Shown: positions 8,768 through 17,055 of the stretch, piece by piece
Layout of the letters: the number at the start of each line of letters is the position of its first letter
How positions within the stretch are numbered: the first letter of the stretch is position 1
Assembly: GCA_900768525.1 (NCBI GenBank)
Contig: CAAGDF010000040.1
Coordinates: forward strand, 1 to 38,747
Reading direction: 5' to 3'
Length of the DNA: 38,747 nucleotides
From: Clostridia bacterium
GTDB lineage: Bacteria > Bacillota > Clostridia > Christensenellales > Borkfalkiaceae
Translations under genes and position numbers: made by a program
Notes under the pieces: model-generated
What the model saw: the letters and a program-made list of their open reading frames with translations, nothing else
The model's database searches: none
Told to the model about the DNA's origin: nothing

Positions 8768-10213
8768 ATGTCATTTTGCTCGTTTTCGGGTGAGTACGAA
8801 AAAAACAACGTACTCTCTATCAACGCTAAATTTATAACCGAATATCTTCCCGAGGCGAGCGGGGACGCGGTAAGAGTTTACCTTTACGGGCTTTTTGCCT
8901 GTTCGGGCGCGAACGATCTAGACCTTGGCGATATGGCGAAAGCGCTGTCGCTTAAAGAAGAAGACGTTATCGACAGCTTCAGGTTCTGGGAAGAGTACGA
9001 CCTTGTGGCGATAATTTCCGAAGATCCGTTTACGGTAAGATATTTACCGCTGTCGCAAAACGGAAAACCGCGCAAATTCAAACCCGAAAAATACGGCGAG
9101 TTTACCGCGGCTATACAGGCGCTTATGCCCGACCGAATGATTTCCACTTCGGAATATACAGCCTACTTCAACATTATGGAAGAGTATTCCATAAAGCCCG
9201 AGGCGATGCTTATGATTTGCAAGTATTGCGTGGACATCAAAGGCAATTCCATCGGTTATAAATACATAATTACCGTGGCGAAAGATTTCGCCTACCGCGG
9301 AATAATCACCACCGAACTTATAGAAAAAGAACTTAACGACTACGTTGCGAGAACCAACGATATTTCGGCAATTTTAGCCGCGCTCGGTTTAAAGCGCAAG
9401 CCCGAAATAGAAGATTTGCAACTGTTTAACAAATGGAGAAAAGAACTCGGTTACGAGCAACAGGTTTTGCTGTACGCAGCAAAAAAATGCAAGCGGAAAA
9501 ACACGAGATCGCTCGACGAATTTATTCTCGAACTGTACGGCAACAAGATTTTCACCGCCGACGAGATAGACAAATACTTGAAACAGCGCGACGGTTACCG
9601 CGATATCGCAAAAAACGTTTGCCATAACCTGTCCGTTTACGTAGAAGTGCTCGATACCGTGGTGGAAAATTACATATCGCCGTGGCTTGCGCGCGGTTAC
9701 GACGCCGATACGCTTGAATTTTTGGCAAACTACTGCTTTAAGAAAAACAAACGTAATCTTGCCGATATGAACTATCTTATCGACGCGCTGTACGATAAAG
9801 GACTTGTTACCCTTTCGAGTATTGCCGAATACGTTAAACGCGGAGCGAAAACCGACGAATTTATTCGCAAAATGCTTTCCGCCTGCGGTCTTGACAGACG
9901 TCCCACCGAAAGCGATCGAAACACGCTTGCCATATGGCAAAACTGGGGGTTTTCGGACGATATGATTATCGAGGCATGCAAAAGAGCGGCAGGCTCGTCG
10001 CGTCCGCTGATTTACGTCAACGCGATACTTTCCAACTGGAAATCAAAAAATATATTCACCATAGACAAACTTGCCGACGATATAAACGGCGGCACGGGAG
10101 CGACATCGGCTAAACCCGCTTTCGATAAAACGCAACACTTTGAAAACGAAAGAAATTACAGCAAGGAGGATCTCGACGCACTGCTTAAAAACGTCGACGA
10201 TATCGACTTTTAA
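8768..10213 (+). CDS. DnaD-like replication initiation protein with repeated C-terminal domains
   Basis: DnaD proteins help load the replicative helicase at origins and restart sites in Gram-positive bacteria. The N-terminal part (about residues 10-105) fits the DnaD winged-helix domain. It is followed by about four copies of the DnaD/DnaB-type helical domain: one around 120-195, then others starting near ISAILAALGLKRKP, YISPWLARGYD and IRKMLSACGLDRRP. Each carries a pattern of a W or Y-rich helix, Gly, Ala-rich helix and a final short helix. Bacillus DnaD is about 230 residues with one such domain, so 481 residues is roughly twice the usual length. GGAGG sits 7 bases before the ATG. The helicase-loader ATPase gene follows 18 bases later. 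Confidence 0.88.
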   Translation: MSFCSFSGEYEKNNVLSINAKFITEYLPEASGDAVRVYLYGLFACSGANDLDLGDMAKALSLKEEDVIDSFRFWEEYDLVAIISEDPFTVRYLPLSQNGKPRKFKPEKYGEFTAAIQALMPDRMISTSEYTAYFNIMEEYSIKPEAMLMICKYCVDIKGNSIGYKYIITVAKDFAYRGIITTELIEKELNDYVARTNDISAILAALGLKRKPEIEDLQLFNKWRKELGYEQQVLLYAAKKCKRKNTRSLDEFILELYGNKIFTADEIDKYLKQRDGYRDIAKNVCHNLSVYVEVLDTVVENYISPWLARGYDADTLEFLANYCFKKNKRNLADMNYLIDALYDKGLVTLSSIAEYVKRGAKTDEFIRKMLSACGLDRRPTESDRNTLAIWQNWGFSDDMIIEACKRAAGSSRPLIYVNAILSNWKSKNIFTIDKLADDINGGTGATSAKPAFDKTQHFENERNYSKEDLDALLKNVDDIDF

Positions 10214-10231
10214 CGATATCCGTTAAATTTT

Positions 10232-11164
10232 ATGTTAAACAACGATTCTCTTTATTCAAAAATAAGACAAATTTACGAAAACCGACGGATTGCCGCCGCC
10301 GATAAAGCGTTTTTGTTAACGCAAAAGTTAAACGCCGACAAAGCGTTTGCCGAAAATCTCGAAAAACTGAAAAACGCTAATTTTTTGCGGCAAAAATATG
10401 AATTTTCGGGCGATAAAGTCCAAGCCGAAAAATATTCGGAAGAGTACGAAAGACTAAAAAAAGAAAGATCGGAAATACTTAAAACCGAAGGCGTTACCGA
10501 AGCCGACCTCGTTGCAAAATACGAATGTAAAAAATGCGAGGACACGGGCTTTTTGCCGGGCGGCGGTACTTGCCATTGCTACTTTGAAACGCTTAACGCC
10601 GTCATAAACGAGCAACTCGGCATAAGTAAGCCCGATTTACCCTCTTTTTCCGATTTCAAAACGCAAACCGCACTTGAAGAAAAAGTTAAAACAAAACTGA
10701 TTTCTTACTGCGAAAAGTTCCCCGAACTTTCCGTACGAAATTTAGTTTTAACGGGAAACACGGGCACGGGCAAAACGTTTGCCGCGGGCTGCATAGCAAG
10801 CGCGATCGAGGCAAAAAAGCACAGCGTGATATTTTTGACGGCGGTTAAAGCCAACGATTTGTTCTTGAAATATCACACATCCGATCAGGCGGACCGAAAA
10901 CTTGTGTTCAGCCTGCTTACCGATTGCGACCTGCTTATTATCGACGATTTAGGGACCGAACCCGTATTGCGAAACGTTACCGTCGAATACCTCACCTCTA
11001 TATTATCCGAACGGCTTGCGAATAAAAATCCGTTTATAATAACGACCAATTTAACGCCCGAGGAAATGATAAAGCGGTACACCGAAAGATTGGTAAGCCG
11101 CCTGTCCGATTCAAGCACCGCAATTATACCGTTCAACGGTAAAGACAAACGGCGCGGAATATAA
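10232..11164 (+). CDS. Helicase-loader ATPase, DnaC/DnaI-like
   Basis: AAA+ ATPase expected to load the DnaB helicase onto DNA. The first 90 residues are helical with coiled-coil character. A zinc-binding cluster follows with Cys99, Cys102, Cys114 and Cys116 (CKKC, then CHC). The AAA+ core has Walker A GNTGTGKT (175-182), Walker B LLIIDD (234-239) and a late TTNLTPEEM segment leading to an RLVSRLSD arginine-finger region. This fits DnaI of Bacillus in length (310) and layout. It lies 18 bases after the dnaD-like gene, so it is probably co-transcribed, although I see no clear ribosome site in the short gap; translation may be coupled. Partner and function are inferred from the family. Confidence 0.92.
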   Translation: MLNNDSLYSKIRQIYENRRIAAADKAFLLTQKLNADKAFAENLEKLKNANFLRQKYEFSGDKVQAEKYSEEYERLKKERSEILKTEGVTEADLVAKYECKKCEDTGFLPGGGTCHCYFETLNAVINEQLGISKPDLPSFSDFKTQTALEEKVKTKLISYCEKFPELSVRNLVLTGNTGTGKTFAAGCIASAIEAKKHSVIFLTAVKANDLFLKYHTSDQADRKLVFSLLTDCDLLIIDDLGTEPVLRNVTVEYLTSILSERLANKNPFIITTNLTPEEMIKRYTERLVSRLSDSSTAIIPFNGKDKRRGI

Positions 11165-11191
11165 CAAAAATAACAAATAAGGGAGAAGAAG

Positions 11192-11902
11192 ATGCCGGGT
11201 TACATTATTGCCGTACTTGCTATATGTATTATTTCAAGCGCGACGTTCACGGTAGTGTCGTTTAAAAAGACGCTAATCAATCTGTACTTTAAAACATTCT
11301 CAAGCGTAATGTTTACGATTTTGGGCTTATTATCGCTTTATACGCTTATTTCGCACAGCCTTGAACTAAGCGATAATCGACTTATAGGCGGGTTTTTTAT
11401 GGTTTTAGGCTTGATTACCTGCATGGTCGGCGATATAATTTTGGGCTTACCTAAACTTGAAGAAACAAAGAACAGTTCGACCGCGGTAATAATCGGCGGA
11501 GCGTTCTGGTTCTTTGTCGGGCACGTTTTGTACTGCACTACTTTAATAGTGTTGTACGGAATTTCGCCTTGGGTTATAGCCGTGATTCTTCCGCTTTGCG
11601 CGCTGTATACTTTCGGAAATAAGAAAATAGGAAAACTCGATTACAAAAACCTTACCGCGGGCGTGCTGCTGTATTCGGTTATAGAAAGTTTGTCGTTTGC
11701 CCTTTGTTTTGTTTCGGTGCTCACCGATTTTTCGGTAAGCGCGCTGATACTCACCATAGGTTTTACGCTGTTTTATATATCGGATATGGTGCTTATGCAC
11801 AACTATTTCGGCGAAAAACGCAGAATGATAAGCATTTTGTGCCATTCGACCTACTACCCCGCGCAAATTCTTATCGCCCTTTCGATTATGTTTTTAGTTT
11901 AA
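11192..11902 (+). CDS. YhhN/TMEM86-like membrane protein
   Basis: A polytopic membrane protein of 236 residues with about eight hydrophobic spans and very short loops. The pattern of GDIILG near residue 90, FFVGHVLY near 110 and YISDMVLMHNYF near 200 resembles the YhhN/TMEM86 family, some members of which hydrolyse vinyl-ether phospholipids (lysoplasmalogenase). The enzyme activity is only inferred; plasmalogens do occur in many clostridia. GGGAGAAGAAG precedes the ATG. It is the last gene of the plus-strand operon, 27 bases after the helicase loader and before the bidirectional terminator. Confidence 0.72.
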   Translation: MPGYIIAVLAICIISSATFTVVSFKKTLINLYFKTFSSVMFTILGLLSLYTLISHSLELSDNRLIGGFFMVLGLITCMVGDIILGLPKLEETKNSSTAVIIGGAFWFFVGHVLYCTTLIVLYGISPWVIAVILPLCALYTFGNKKIGKLDYKNLTAGVLLYSVIESLSFALCFVSVLTDFSVSALILTIGFTLFYISDMVLMHNYFGEKRRMISILCHSTYYPAQILIALSIMFLV

Positions 11903-11920
11903 TATAATATTAAATCATGC

Positions 11921-11962
11921 AAAAAACGGCTCTTCCGAAAAAATCGGGAGAACCGTTTTTTT
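11921..11962. terminator. Bidirectional intrinsic terminator
   Basis: AAAAAACGG and CCGTTTTTT, with an inner TCTTCCGA / TCGGGAGA stem, form a long hairpin with A and T runs on the two sides. It serves both the plus-strand replication operon and the converging minus-strand ABC exporter operon. Confidence 0.92.
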
Positions 11963-11984
11963 ATACGTTTATTAGTTATATTTG

Positions 11985-12716
11985 TTATTTTCTGCGCATG
12001 TTTTTAGAGAAAGCAAAGATAGAAAGCGCGCCGCAAACTACGATATAAATGCCGATAACCAAAAGATTTAAACCTAATCCGTCGGTAGAACCCGCAAGAA
12101 TTTTGCGTCCCGCCTCGACGGCGTGCACGAACGGCAAGCAGTTTGCAAGAACCTCGAACCACTTACCTACAAGGCTGATATCGAACCATGTACCCGAAAG
12201 CCATGCCGAAAGGTTTGTGAGCAACGCGCCGCAAAGCCCGCCTACCTGTTTTACGGTCAAAACGCTGCCCGCGGCAAGCCCTAAAAATATGTACAATAGC
12301 GACACAGGAACGATAAAAAGTGCGGCTATAAGCCCGTTAACGCTTATTTGAAGTCCTAAAACTACGCCTAAACCATAGCACACGAAAGACTGAATTAAAG
12401 CCATAGGAAGCACGGGCAAGGTGTAACCTAAAATAAAATCTATCGGGCGCATAGGCGTTGAACAAAGGCGGGACAGCAGTTCGCTTTGTCTGTCCTGCGC
12501 GATGAGCGTTGCCGAAAACAAAGTTAAAAATGACAAGCCGAACACGGCGATACCGGGCACAAGCTGCTCGATTTCAAACATGGGAACGGGAACGTTAGCC
12601 TGTATAGCCGAAAGCAATAAAAGCAATATCACAGGGAAACCGATACCGAAAATAAACGTAAGCGGATCACGCAAAACCTCTTTTGCCGTGCGATTTGCAA
12701 ACATAAGCATTCTCAT
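11985..12716 (-). CDS. ABC-2 type transporter permease
   Basis: Membrane half of a two-gene ABC exporter in the DrrB/ABC-2 style. The 243 residues have about six membrane spans, with an N-terminal MFANRTAKEVLRDPLTFIF cytoplasmic helix, the AQDRQSELLSRLCSTPM segment typical of ABC-2 permeases between spans, and LPFVHAVEAGRKILAG before the last span. I start it at the ATG that overlaps the ATPase stop as ATGA; GGAGG lies 7 bases before it. A GTG two codons earlier lacks this spacing. The substrate is not known; drugs or peptides are typical for TetR-controlled pairs of this kind. Confidence 0.9.
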   Translation of the reverse strand: MRMLMFANRTAKEVLRDPLTFIFGIGFPVILLLLLSAIQANVPVPMFEIEQLVPGIAVFGLSFLTLFSATLIAQDRQSELLSRLCSTPMRPIDFILGYTLPVLPMALIQSFVCYGLGVVLGLQISVNGLIAALFIVPVSLLYIFLGLAAGSVLTVKQVGGLCGALLTNLSAWLSGTWFDISLVGKWFEVLANCLPFVHAVEAGRKILAGSTDGLGLNLLVIGIYIVVCGALSIFAFSKNMRRK

Positions 12717-13441
12717 TTGCACTCCTCCACTATTTTAATAAATGCGTCCTCGAACTTATCGGTATTCGTTTTTTGCATTAACTCTTTTGCAGTGCCGATA
12801 TCTATTATTTTACCGTTTTTCATAACGCAAATTCTATCCGAAAGGTTTTCGGCTTCTTCCATATAATGAGTGGTAAGCACGATCGTTACCTTGCCTTTCA
12901 GTTCTTCGATAACTTTCCATAATTCGCGGCGGGCAAAAACGTCAAGTCCTAAAGTCGGTTCGTCCAAAAACAAAACATCGGGTTCAGACACAAGCGCCAT
13001 CGCGATACTCAGTTTACGCTGCCACCCGCCCGACAGCTTTTCAGCGGCCTTTTTGCGGACGGTTTCAAGCCCGAATTCGGCAATCATTTCTTCGGTTTTT
13101 TTAGCGCGTTTTTCTTTATCGAAGCCGTGCCCCCCCGCCATTAAATCGAGATTTTCTTCCACCGTCAATTTCTTTGCAACGGCTGTTTCCTGCGGTGATA
13201 TGCCGATTTTTTGTTTTACTTTATCCGTTTCGGTAATAATACTGCTACCCAGCACGAACGCGTCGCCCGAAGTGGGCAAAACAAGACAGGAAAGCATTTT
13301 TACAAGCGTGGTCTTGCCTGCGCCGTTTACGCCGAGCAAGCCGAAAAGTTCGCCCTTTTTTACCGTCAGCGACAAACCGTCCACCGCCCTGACGTCTTTG
13401 TAAATCTTTGATAAATTTTTAATTTCGATTGCTTTTTCCAT
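12713..13441 (-). CDS. ABC transporter ATP-binding protein
   Basis: Cytoplasmic ATPase that powers the adjacent ABC-2 permease. All motifs are intact: Walker A GVNGAGKTT near residue 38, Q-loop ISPQETAV, signature LSGGWQRKLS, Walker B VLFLDEP followed by TLGLD, and the switch TTHYMEEAE. The length of 242 residues is somewhat short of the 300-residue DrrA type. The start overlaps the end of the tetR gene by near contact: its GGGA ribosome site lies in the last tetR codons and one base separates TAA from ATG. Gene order tetR, ATPase, permease indicates a single regulated export operon. Confidence 0.95.
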   Translation of the reverse strand: MEKAIEIKNLSKIYKDVRAVDGLSLTVKKGELFGLLGVNGAGKTTLVKMLSCLVLPTSGDAFVLGSSIITETDKVKQKIGISPQETAVAKKLTVEENLDLMAGGHGFDKEKRAKKTEEMIAEFGLETVRKKAAEKLSGGWQRKLSIAMALVSEPDVLFLDEPTLGLDVFARRELWKVIEELKGKVTIVLTTHYMEEAENLSDRICVMKNGKIIDIGTAKELMQKTNTDKFEDAFIKIVEECK

Positions 13442-13442
13442 T

Positions 13443-14006
13443 TTAATTCCCTTTGTTTTTAAATCTTAAACCAAGCCCCGTGGCAACGTCGTTGAACGCT
13501 TCGCGAATTTTTTCCTCGTCGAAATCCAGTCGATCGCAGGCGACCATGCTTGCGATTCCGTGGCTGAAAATCCAAATTTCAGCAAAATATTTTGTTGCCG
13601 ACTGTTCGTCCAACCCATACTTTTGCATAATGAAACCGACGCTTTTCTTGGTAAGTTCGACGTTGATGTCGCTCCTTTGCTGAGGCGTTTTCATATACAA
13701 ATACCTGTATAAACACTTTTCCTCGGCGGCAAAACGAACGTAGCCCATTCCTATAGCCTGATTGCCGACGTATTTTCCGTTTTTAAGCTCGTTCGTCATA
13801 TATTCGTCGAGCACTCGCGCTGCAGCCTGCCTGACAGCCTCTTCCACGCCTTGCATGTTTTTATATATAGAATAAATCGGCTGAGTGGAACAGTTAATCT
13901 TTTTAGCCAGATCGCGCGCGTTGAGCGAGTTTTCGCCCCGCTCGCGAATGAGATCGAGTGCGGCAGCCATAACGTCTTTTTCGAATATCACTTTTTTTGC
14001 AGGCAT
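13443..14006 (-). CDS. TetR family transcriptional regulator
   Basis: DNA-binding repressor of 187 residues. The N-terminal helix-turn-helix covers about residues 8-52, including ALDLIRERGENSLNARDLAKK and STQPIYSIYKNMQG. The C-terminal ligand-binding part is helical and hydrophobic. AAGGAGG lies 4 bases before the ATG. It heads the exporter operon and a consensus promoter with two tandem palindromes lies just upstream, so self-repression relieved by an exported compound is the likely scheme. The ligand is unknown. Confidence 0.93.
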   Translation of the reverse strand: MPAKKVIFEKDVMAAALDLIRERGENSLNARDLAKKINCSTQPIYSIYKNMQGVEEAVRQAAARVLDEYMTNELKNGKYVGNQAIGMGYVRFAAEEKCLYRYLYMKTPQQRSDINVELTKKSVGFIMQKYGLDEQSATKYFAEIWIFSHGIASMVACDRLDFDEEKIREAFNDVATGLGLRFKNKGN

Positions 14007-14042
14007 AACCCCTCCTTAAAGCGTAAAACGCCGAATAGTAGA

Positions 14043-14072
14043 ATAACATTTGTTATTGATACCATATGTTAT
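14043..14072. promoter_or_regulatory. Two tandem palindromic operators, likely for TetR
   Basis: Two 14-base imperfect palindromes, ATAACATTTGTTAT (14043-14056) and ATACCATATGTTAT (14059-14072), lie two bases apart, a 16-base period. The second overlaps the -10 box of the exporter promoter and the first covers the expected start of transcription. This placement would block RNA polymerase, as expected for an autoregulated TetR operon. Confidence 0.75.
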
Positions 14073-14099
14073 TATATGCTTACAGCCGATAGGTGTCAA
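14071..14099 (-). promoter_or_regulatory. Consensus sigma-70 promoter of the tetR-ABC operon
   Basis: On the minus strand TTGACA (14099-14094), a 17-base spacer and TATAAT (14076-14071) match the consensus exactly. The start of transcription falls near 14064, inside the paired operators, about 58 bases before the tetR ATG. Confidence 0.9.
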
Positions 14100-14107
14100 A
14101 CTTTTTT

Positions 14108-14164
14108 CGGAAAAAATAAAAACTTTCGGACAATTATTTCAAAGTGAAACAAAACCGAAAGTTT
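14108..14164 (-). terminator. Intrinsic terminator of the Gfo/Idh gene
   Basis: AAACTTTCGG and CCGAAAGTTT form a perfect 10-bp stem (14120-14129 with 14155-14164) with an inner TTTCA/TGAAA hairpin. On the minus strand it is followed by TTATTTTTT. It ends the oxidoreductase message just before the -35 box of the tetR promoter. Confidence 0.88.
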
Positions 14165-14186
14165 AATTTAATTTAATTTTATAAAA

Positions 14187-15443
14187 TTATAGTTTTATTA
14201 CCTTGCCGCCGTCAAGCCTGCTCTCTTCCGCTTTGAAACCGAGAACGTGGCTTTCTATGCTCTGATCGATCGTCGTGCGGGTAACGCTGGGCGAATCAGC
14301 GGTGATATAGTCGATAAAATCTTTGTACAAGTAGTAATCGCCGCCGCCGTGTCCGTCGTCGAGTTCGATATCGTCGGTATTAAACAGTTTTTCTTTGGAA
14401 ACGTCAACGATTTTTTCCTTTTCGCCGTAAATGTTAACGTGCAGCAAACCGTCCTCGCTGTTGCCGTAAACGTCGCCTGCCGTTCCGTGAACGTGCGTTA
14501 CGCGATAACACTCGGCTGAAAAAGCCGTCATCGTAAGGTTTGCGTTCGAGCCGTCTTCAAATTCGAGATTGACGACCTGATTATCTATAGCGTCGTTTTC
14601 GGAATGATATACGCAACGGCTGACGGGATCTTGTTTTTCGGCAAGAATGTCATAAATATTCTTTTCGCGTATTCTTGCAAGACCGCCTACGACGGCGCGT
14701 TTAATGCGCTCGGGATAAACGGTATATGCGTTATATAAGCACTTTTCGCGAACGCTCTCCGGACAATCGCAGCAAAAAGCCGCGCTGCCTTCGGGGGCGT
14801 TTTCGGGTTTGAACCAGAAGAGTTTGCCGAACGAGCTGACTTTGTTCGCCTTTTTATCCATAATCCAAACGAGCAAATCAAGGTCGTGGCAGCATTTTGC
14901 TATAATCGTGGGAGTGCTGTCCTCCATACTGCGCCACGGTCCGCGAACGTACGAAAGACCGAAATGCCAATATGCGACGTTTTCGGTTTGTTCGATATTT
15001 ACGATTTTGCCGAGTTTGCCGTCCATAATAAGCTGCTTTATATAGCGATAAAACGGGCTATAACGCAAAACGTGCGTAAGCATAACCTTTCTACCGAGCC
15101 TGTTCGCGGTATCTCTTATGGCGATACAGTCTTCTATGGTTGCCGCGGCGGGCTTTTCAAGTAAAATGTCGTAGCCGAGTTCGAGCGCCTTAAGAGCCAT
15201 TTCCTTATGCTGCGCGTCCTGCGTGCAAATAAGCACCGCATCGGCAATTTTGCCGCGTGCAAAAAAATCGTCCGCGGAGGCAAAACGCATGTCCTTCGGC
15301 ACGTCGTATAAATTACCGACCAATTCCAAGCTATCGGCTACCGTTTCCGCGATAGCCGCAAGGCGTGAATTTTTATCACGAGAAATCAGTCTTGCAAACA
15401 TTTGTCCACGGCTTCCGCAGCCCACAATCGCAATATTCTTCAT
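14187..15443 (-). CDS. Gfo/Idh/MocA family oxidoreductase
   Basis: NAD(P)-dependent sugar or inositol dehydrogenase-like enzyme of 418 residues. The N-terminal Rossmann fold has IAIVGCGSRGQMFARLI, then AVLICTQDAQHKEMALKAL, then the family's LLEKPAA (catalytic Lys in EKP). The C-terminal substrate domain contains KCCHDLDLLVWIM, where the His/Asp pair sits at the usual active-site position. A Cys cluster at about residues 215-235 (CCDCPESVREKC) is an extra feature seen in some relatives. AAGG precedes the ATG. It stands alone between its own promoter and terminator. The substrate cannot be told; a glycan-derived sugar is plausible given the cluster further along. Confidence 0.93.
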   Translation of the reverse strand: MKNIAIVGCGSRGQMFARLISRDKNSRLAAIAETVADSLELVGNLYDVPKDMRFASADDFFARGKIADAVLICTQDAQHKEMALKALELGYDILLEKPAAATIEDCIAIRDTANRLGRKVMLTHVLRYSPFYRYIKQLIMDGKLGKIVNIEQTENVAYWHFGLSYVRGPWRSMEDSTPTIIAKCCHDLDLLVWIMDKKANKVSSFGKLFWFKPENAPEGSAAFCCDCPESVREKCLYNAYTVYPERIKRAVVGGLARIREKNIYDILAEKQDPVSRCVYHSENDAIDNQVVNLEFEDGSNANLTMTAFSAECYRVTHVHGTAGDVYGNSEDGLLHVNIYGEKEKIVDVSKEKLFNTDDIELDDGHGGGDYYLYKDFIDYITADSPSVTRTTIDQSIESHVLGFKAEESRLDGGKVIKL

Positions 15444-15501
15444 ATTAACCTTTAAAAAAACATAAATTTAAACGACGGGATTTTTCCCGAGGTTCGAGAG
15501 C

Positions 15502-15530
15502 ATTATATCACACTCGGTTTAATATCGCAA
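15502..15530 (-). promoter_or_regulatory. Promoter of the Gfo/Idh gene
   Basis: On the minus strand TTGCGA (15530-15525), a 17-base spacer and TATAAT (15507-15502) lie about 60 bases before the start codon. The -35 box is a partial match, the -10 box perfect. Confidence 0.75.
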
Positions 15531-15593
15531 ATTATTGTTTTGCGTTATATAATAAAAAAGAAAAATATTATTTGATTTTTTTGCCCTAAAGCA

Positions 15594-15622
15594 TTGAAAT
15601 ATTCTTAAAAATGTGTTACAAT
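15594..15622 (+). promoter_or_regulatory. Promoter of the DUF4177 gene
   Basis: TTGAAA (15594-15599), a 17-base spacer and TACAAT (15617-15622) precede the small gene at 15717. The roughly 88-base leader contains GGCAT/ATGCC and CCGA/TCGG stems, so it may fold. Confidence 0.78.
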
Positions 15623-15716
15623 ACGCACTGTAAAAGTCAGTTACGGCATAAATACCGCATAAATGCCGCTCAGCCGACCTGCAATCGGTGACGTTAACCG
15701 AATTTAAGGAGATATT

Positions 15717-15950
15717 ATGAAAGAATATAAAGTTGTTCCTTGCGCAAACGCAATCGTCGTCAATAAAAAAGAATCGGCGCAAAACGCCATCGTTAAGTTT
15801 TACGACATAATCAAACAGGAATGTGTTAACGGCTGGGAATTCCACTCCATGGCTCCCGTTAACGTCGTGCGCAAAATGGGCAAATTCAAAACAAAAGAAG
15901 AATGTTATCATTCGTTTGTTTTCGTAAGAGAAATCGAATCCGAAAACTAA
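15717..15950 (+). CDS. DUF4177-like small protein
   Basis: A 77-residue protein that fits DUF4177: a first strand MKEYKVVP, then a helix, then a VNGWEFHSMAPVNVV strand and a final SFVFVREIES strand. Members are small, cytoplasmic and of unknown function. Expression looks autonomous, with its own promoter, a strong AAGGAGATATT ribosome site and hairpins with T runs after the stop. It is transcribed away from the Gfo/Idh gene. Confidence 0.82.
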   Translation: MKEYKVVPCANAIVVNKKESAQNAIVKFYDIIKQECVNGWEFHSMAPVNVVRKMGKFKTKEECYHSFVFVREIESEN

Positions 15951-15968
15951 AAATCAACTCGGCTGTTT

Positions 15969-16003
15969 TCGTCGGCGGAATTTTCTACCGACGATTTTTC
16001 TTT
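15969..16003 (+). terminator. Intrinsic terminator after the DUF4177 gene
   Basis: TCGTCGG (15969-15975) and CCGACGA (15988-15994) form a 7-bp stem followed by TTTTTCTTT, 19 bases after the stop codon. Confidence 0.75.
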
Positions 16004-16025
16004 GCCGAAAAAATGATAAGAATAA

Positions 16026-16070
16026 ACTGTCGCAAATTGCAAAACGAAAGCAACCGGCGGCAGTTTTTTT
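16026..16070 (+). terminator. Second hairpin with T run
   Basis: ACTGTCG (16026-16032) and CGGCAGT (16058-16064) can pair with one G-U, followed by seven T. The loop is long (25 bases), so this is weaker than its neighbours. Confidence 0.4.
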
Positions 16071-16072
16071 GT

Positions 16073-16128
16073 ATTACGTATTTGCGGTTTGTTCTGCCGA
16101 GGTTGAAAATACGTAATTTTTTGTTTTT
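16073..16128 (+). terminator. Third hairpin with T run
   Basis: ATTACGTATTT (16073-16083) and AAATACGTAAT (16107-16117) form a perfect 11-bp stem followed by TTTTTTGTTTTT. It may be a back-up terminator for the DUF4177 gene or the end of a small RNA. Read on the minus strand it has no T run. Confidence 0.6.
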
Positions 16129-16155
16129 ACATATTCAACTCTTGCGCGAAAGAAT

Positions 16156-17040
16156 TTACCCGATATTATACCTTTTATGAATAAAAGCGAGCATCTCTTC
16201 CGCCGTAGGAAGCAGCGGAAAAACCTCGTCCGTGCGGGAATTCATGGCAAATACGCCGCGGACGAGATCTACGTACAAATTGTCCGTTCCGTCCTCCCCG
16301 CCGTATGTTTCGTTCCAAGTTATTTCATCGACGCGCTCGCGGATATGCAACTGCTTTAAAGCGAGATTATCGTAGCTGATAACGTCGAATTTGTCGCATA
16401 TCATCGGCAAAACTTTAGAAAAATAGTTGATTTTACGCACGACCGAACCAGAAAAATAGCGTTTGCCACGCCCGTGCGTTTTAAAACCCAGAATAAGCAG
16501 TTTCAACCCGTCGGCATCGGCGGCAAGCAACTTGTCGGCATCCGTTACGCCGCAAACGCAATGCAATACCGCATTCGAGTGTTTTTTAGCAAATTCGAGA
16601 GTATAATCATTCAATTCAAACACCGAAATGCCTATACCGTAAAGCAATTTGCTCTTGCACAGCCGCGCGATTTCATCCGCATAACGCGGCAAATGGCGTT
16701 CGTTTAACGTGATATTGCAAATCACGCCCTGCGCCTTCATTTTTTGCAAAAACGAATACAATTCGGGATGCGAAAAGGCATCGCCGCCGCCGATGGCAAG
16801 CTCCGTGCCTGCGTGAAGTTTGTTTAAAAACTCACTGCTTAGCGAGCCATGAACGCCGTTTATATCGGACGATTCGTGGCACATCGGGCAGCCGATATCG
16901 CACTTGTTTGTAATTTTTAAGTCGATATTATCGGGGAATTCCGCGTGAAAAACATCGTCGTCGGTTTTCGATATGCGCGTGCCGTCGCTGTATATTTTTA
17001 CGTCATAATTCCCGTTTTTGTATTTAGCAAGTAATTTCAT
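16156..17040 (-). CDS. Radical SAM protein paired with the FETNSSSTH protein
   Basis: Radical SAM enzymes cleave S-adenosylmethionine at a 4Fe-4S cluster to start radical chemistry. The cluster motif is CX3CX2C at Cys47, Cys51 and Cys54 (CDIGCPMCHE), preceded by IDLKITNK, and the SAM-binding GGGD lies at 84-87 in LAIGGGDAFSHPEL. A barrel of about 180 residues follows (CNITLNERH, LYGIGISVF, KLLILGFKTHGRG). No SPASM-type Cys cluster is seen near the C-terminus. At 294 residues it is compact. It starts 15 bases after the preceding gene with no clear ribosome site, so translation is probably coupled. A role in modifying the neighbouring protein is inferred from pairing only; other radical SAM jobs are possible. 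Confidence 0.88.
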   Translation of the reverse strand: MKLLAKYKNGNYDVKIYSDGTRISKTDDDVFHAEFPDNIDLKITNKCDIGCPMCHESSDINGVHGSLSSEFLNKLHAGTELAIGGGDAFSHPELYSFLQKMKAQGVICNITLNERHLPRYADEIARLCKSKLLYGIGISVFELNDYTLEFAKKHSNAVLHCVCGVTDADKLLAADADGLKLLILGFKTHGRGKRYFSGSVVRKINYFSKVLPMICDKFDVISYDNLALKQLHIRERVDEITWNETYGGEDGTDNLYVDLVRGVFAMNSRTDEVFPLLPTAEEMLAFIHKRYNIG

Positions 17041-17055
17041 TTTTCGTTAAAACAA

